NCBI GenBank assembly: GCA_902493665.1
Contig: CABUQL010000079.1
Location: 1 to 6,500, forward strand
Direction: 5' to 3'
Length of the DNA: 6,500 nt
Source of the DNA: an uncultured Eubacteriales bacterium
GTDB lineage: Bacteria > Bacillota > Clostridia > UMGS1810
Positions 5,991-6,500 of the stretch are shown one piece after another. Under the pieces are notes generated by a model. That model did not search any database and had not been told where the DNA came from. It saw only the letters and a list, made by a program, of their open reading frames with translations. Every line of letters starts with the position of its first letter. Position 1 is the stretch's first letter. The position numbers and the translations under genes were made by a program.

Positions 5991-6500
5991 TACACTGTTT
6001 CAATCTTGATCATGTTGGTGTTGCCCGACTTGCCGTTTGTAAGACCGCCGGTAATAACAATATTGTCGCCCTTTTTGGCAAACCCGAGCTTCTTTGCCAT
6101 ATTCATCGCATGATAGAATAAAACATCGGTTGACGGGTACTCCTCGCTCATAACAGGCGTAACCGCCCACGAAAGCGACAGTTTTCTGCACGCCTTTTCG
6201 CTCGTTGTCATACCGATAATCGGCGTAGGCGAACGAAAACGCGAAACCATTCTTGCCGTCTGTCCGCTCCTTGTGCAAACAACAATAACCTTTGCGTCAA
6301 TGTCAATTGCAAGCGAACACGTCGAATGTGAAATTGCATCGTTTAAATTGCGAATCTCAAAATTTGAATTAACAAAACGTTTCTTGTAATGTATGGCACG
6401 CTCTGTCTGCAGCGCAATTTTGCTCATAGCCTTAACCGCATTAACGGGATACTTTCCGGCAGCCGTTTCGCCCGAAAGCATAAGCGCACTCGTTCCGTCG
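5990..6500 (-). CDS. pyk: pyruvate kinase, C-terminal part (5' end outside window)
   Basis: The minus strand is open from the right edge to a TAA at 5992-5990, showing 169 residues. It begins in the end of the catalytic barrel with DGTSALMLSGETAAGKYP, the pyruvate kinase signature, followed by the helix of the C-terminal regulatory domain. Later landmarks are VVCTRSGQTARMVSRFR, the SPTPIIGMT strand, GDNIVITGG and the closing NTNMIKIETV. Pyruvate kinase converts phosphoenolpyruvate and ADP to pyruvate and ATP in the cytoplasm. The protein ends right after the core C-terminal domain, without the extra PEP-utiliser-like domain found in some Firmicutes. It converges on the uronate cluster and shares its terminator. 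It is a housekeeping glycolytic gene, probably marking the border of the sugar-acid cluster rather than belonging to it. Confidence 0.96.
   Translation of the reverse strand, partial: DGTSALMLSGETAAGKYPVNAVKAMSKIALQTERAIHYKKRFVNSNFEIRNLNDAISHSTCSLAIDIDAKVIVVCTRSGQTARMVSRFRSPTPIIGMTTSEKACRKLSLSWAVTPVMSEEYPSTDVLFYHAMNMAKKLGFAKKGDNIVITGGLTNGKSGNTNMIKIETV

Overview
The window looks like chromosomal DNA of an anaerobic, low-GC Gram-positive bacterium, most likely an uncultured gut clostridium. This is inferred from the AT-rich sequence, strong AAGGAG-type ribosome binding sites, sigma-A-like promoters, and gene content typical of such carbohydrate-use loci. No rRNA, tRNA, CRISPR array or insertion sequence is visible.

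Layout. On the minus strand at the left edge (1-318) is the start of an AraC-type regulator, showing its cupin sensing domain and cut off by the window. Its divergent intergenic region (319-512) holds a 20-bp imperfect direct repeat with 22-bp period, placed as an operator would be between candidate promoters firing in opposite directions. Five plus-strand genes follow: a Gfo/Idh/MocA oxidoreductase (513-1670), a sugar phosphate isomerase/epimerase-like TIM barrel (1709-2479), a second Gfo/Idh/MocA oxidoreductase (2570-3577) behind a consensus internal promoter (2521-2550), glucuronate isomerase UxaC (3574-4974, ATGA overlap with the gene before), and an SDR resembling the SDR-type D-mannonate oxidoreductase (fructuronate reductase) (4987-5838). 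The cluster ends in a strong hairpin terminator inside a 135-bp intergenic unit with inverted-repeat ends (5856-5990). The C-terminal part of pyruvate kinase converges from the minus strand (5990-6500).

How the genes may work together. UxaC plus an SDR-type fructuronate reductase gives D-glucuronate -> D-fructuronate -> D-mannonate. The next enzymes (mannonate dehydratase, KDG kinase, KDPG aldolase) are not in the window. The two oxidoreductases and the TIM-barrel protein are not part of the textbook hexuronate route. The most interesting reading is that they form a front end that frees glucuronate from a glucuronide by transient oxidation of the sugar ring (keto intermediate, elimination, re-reduction), or that epimerises another uronate or sugar acid into the pathway. 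That is inference; the UxaC and pyruvate kinase identities are firm.
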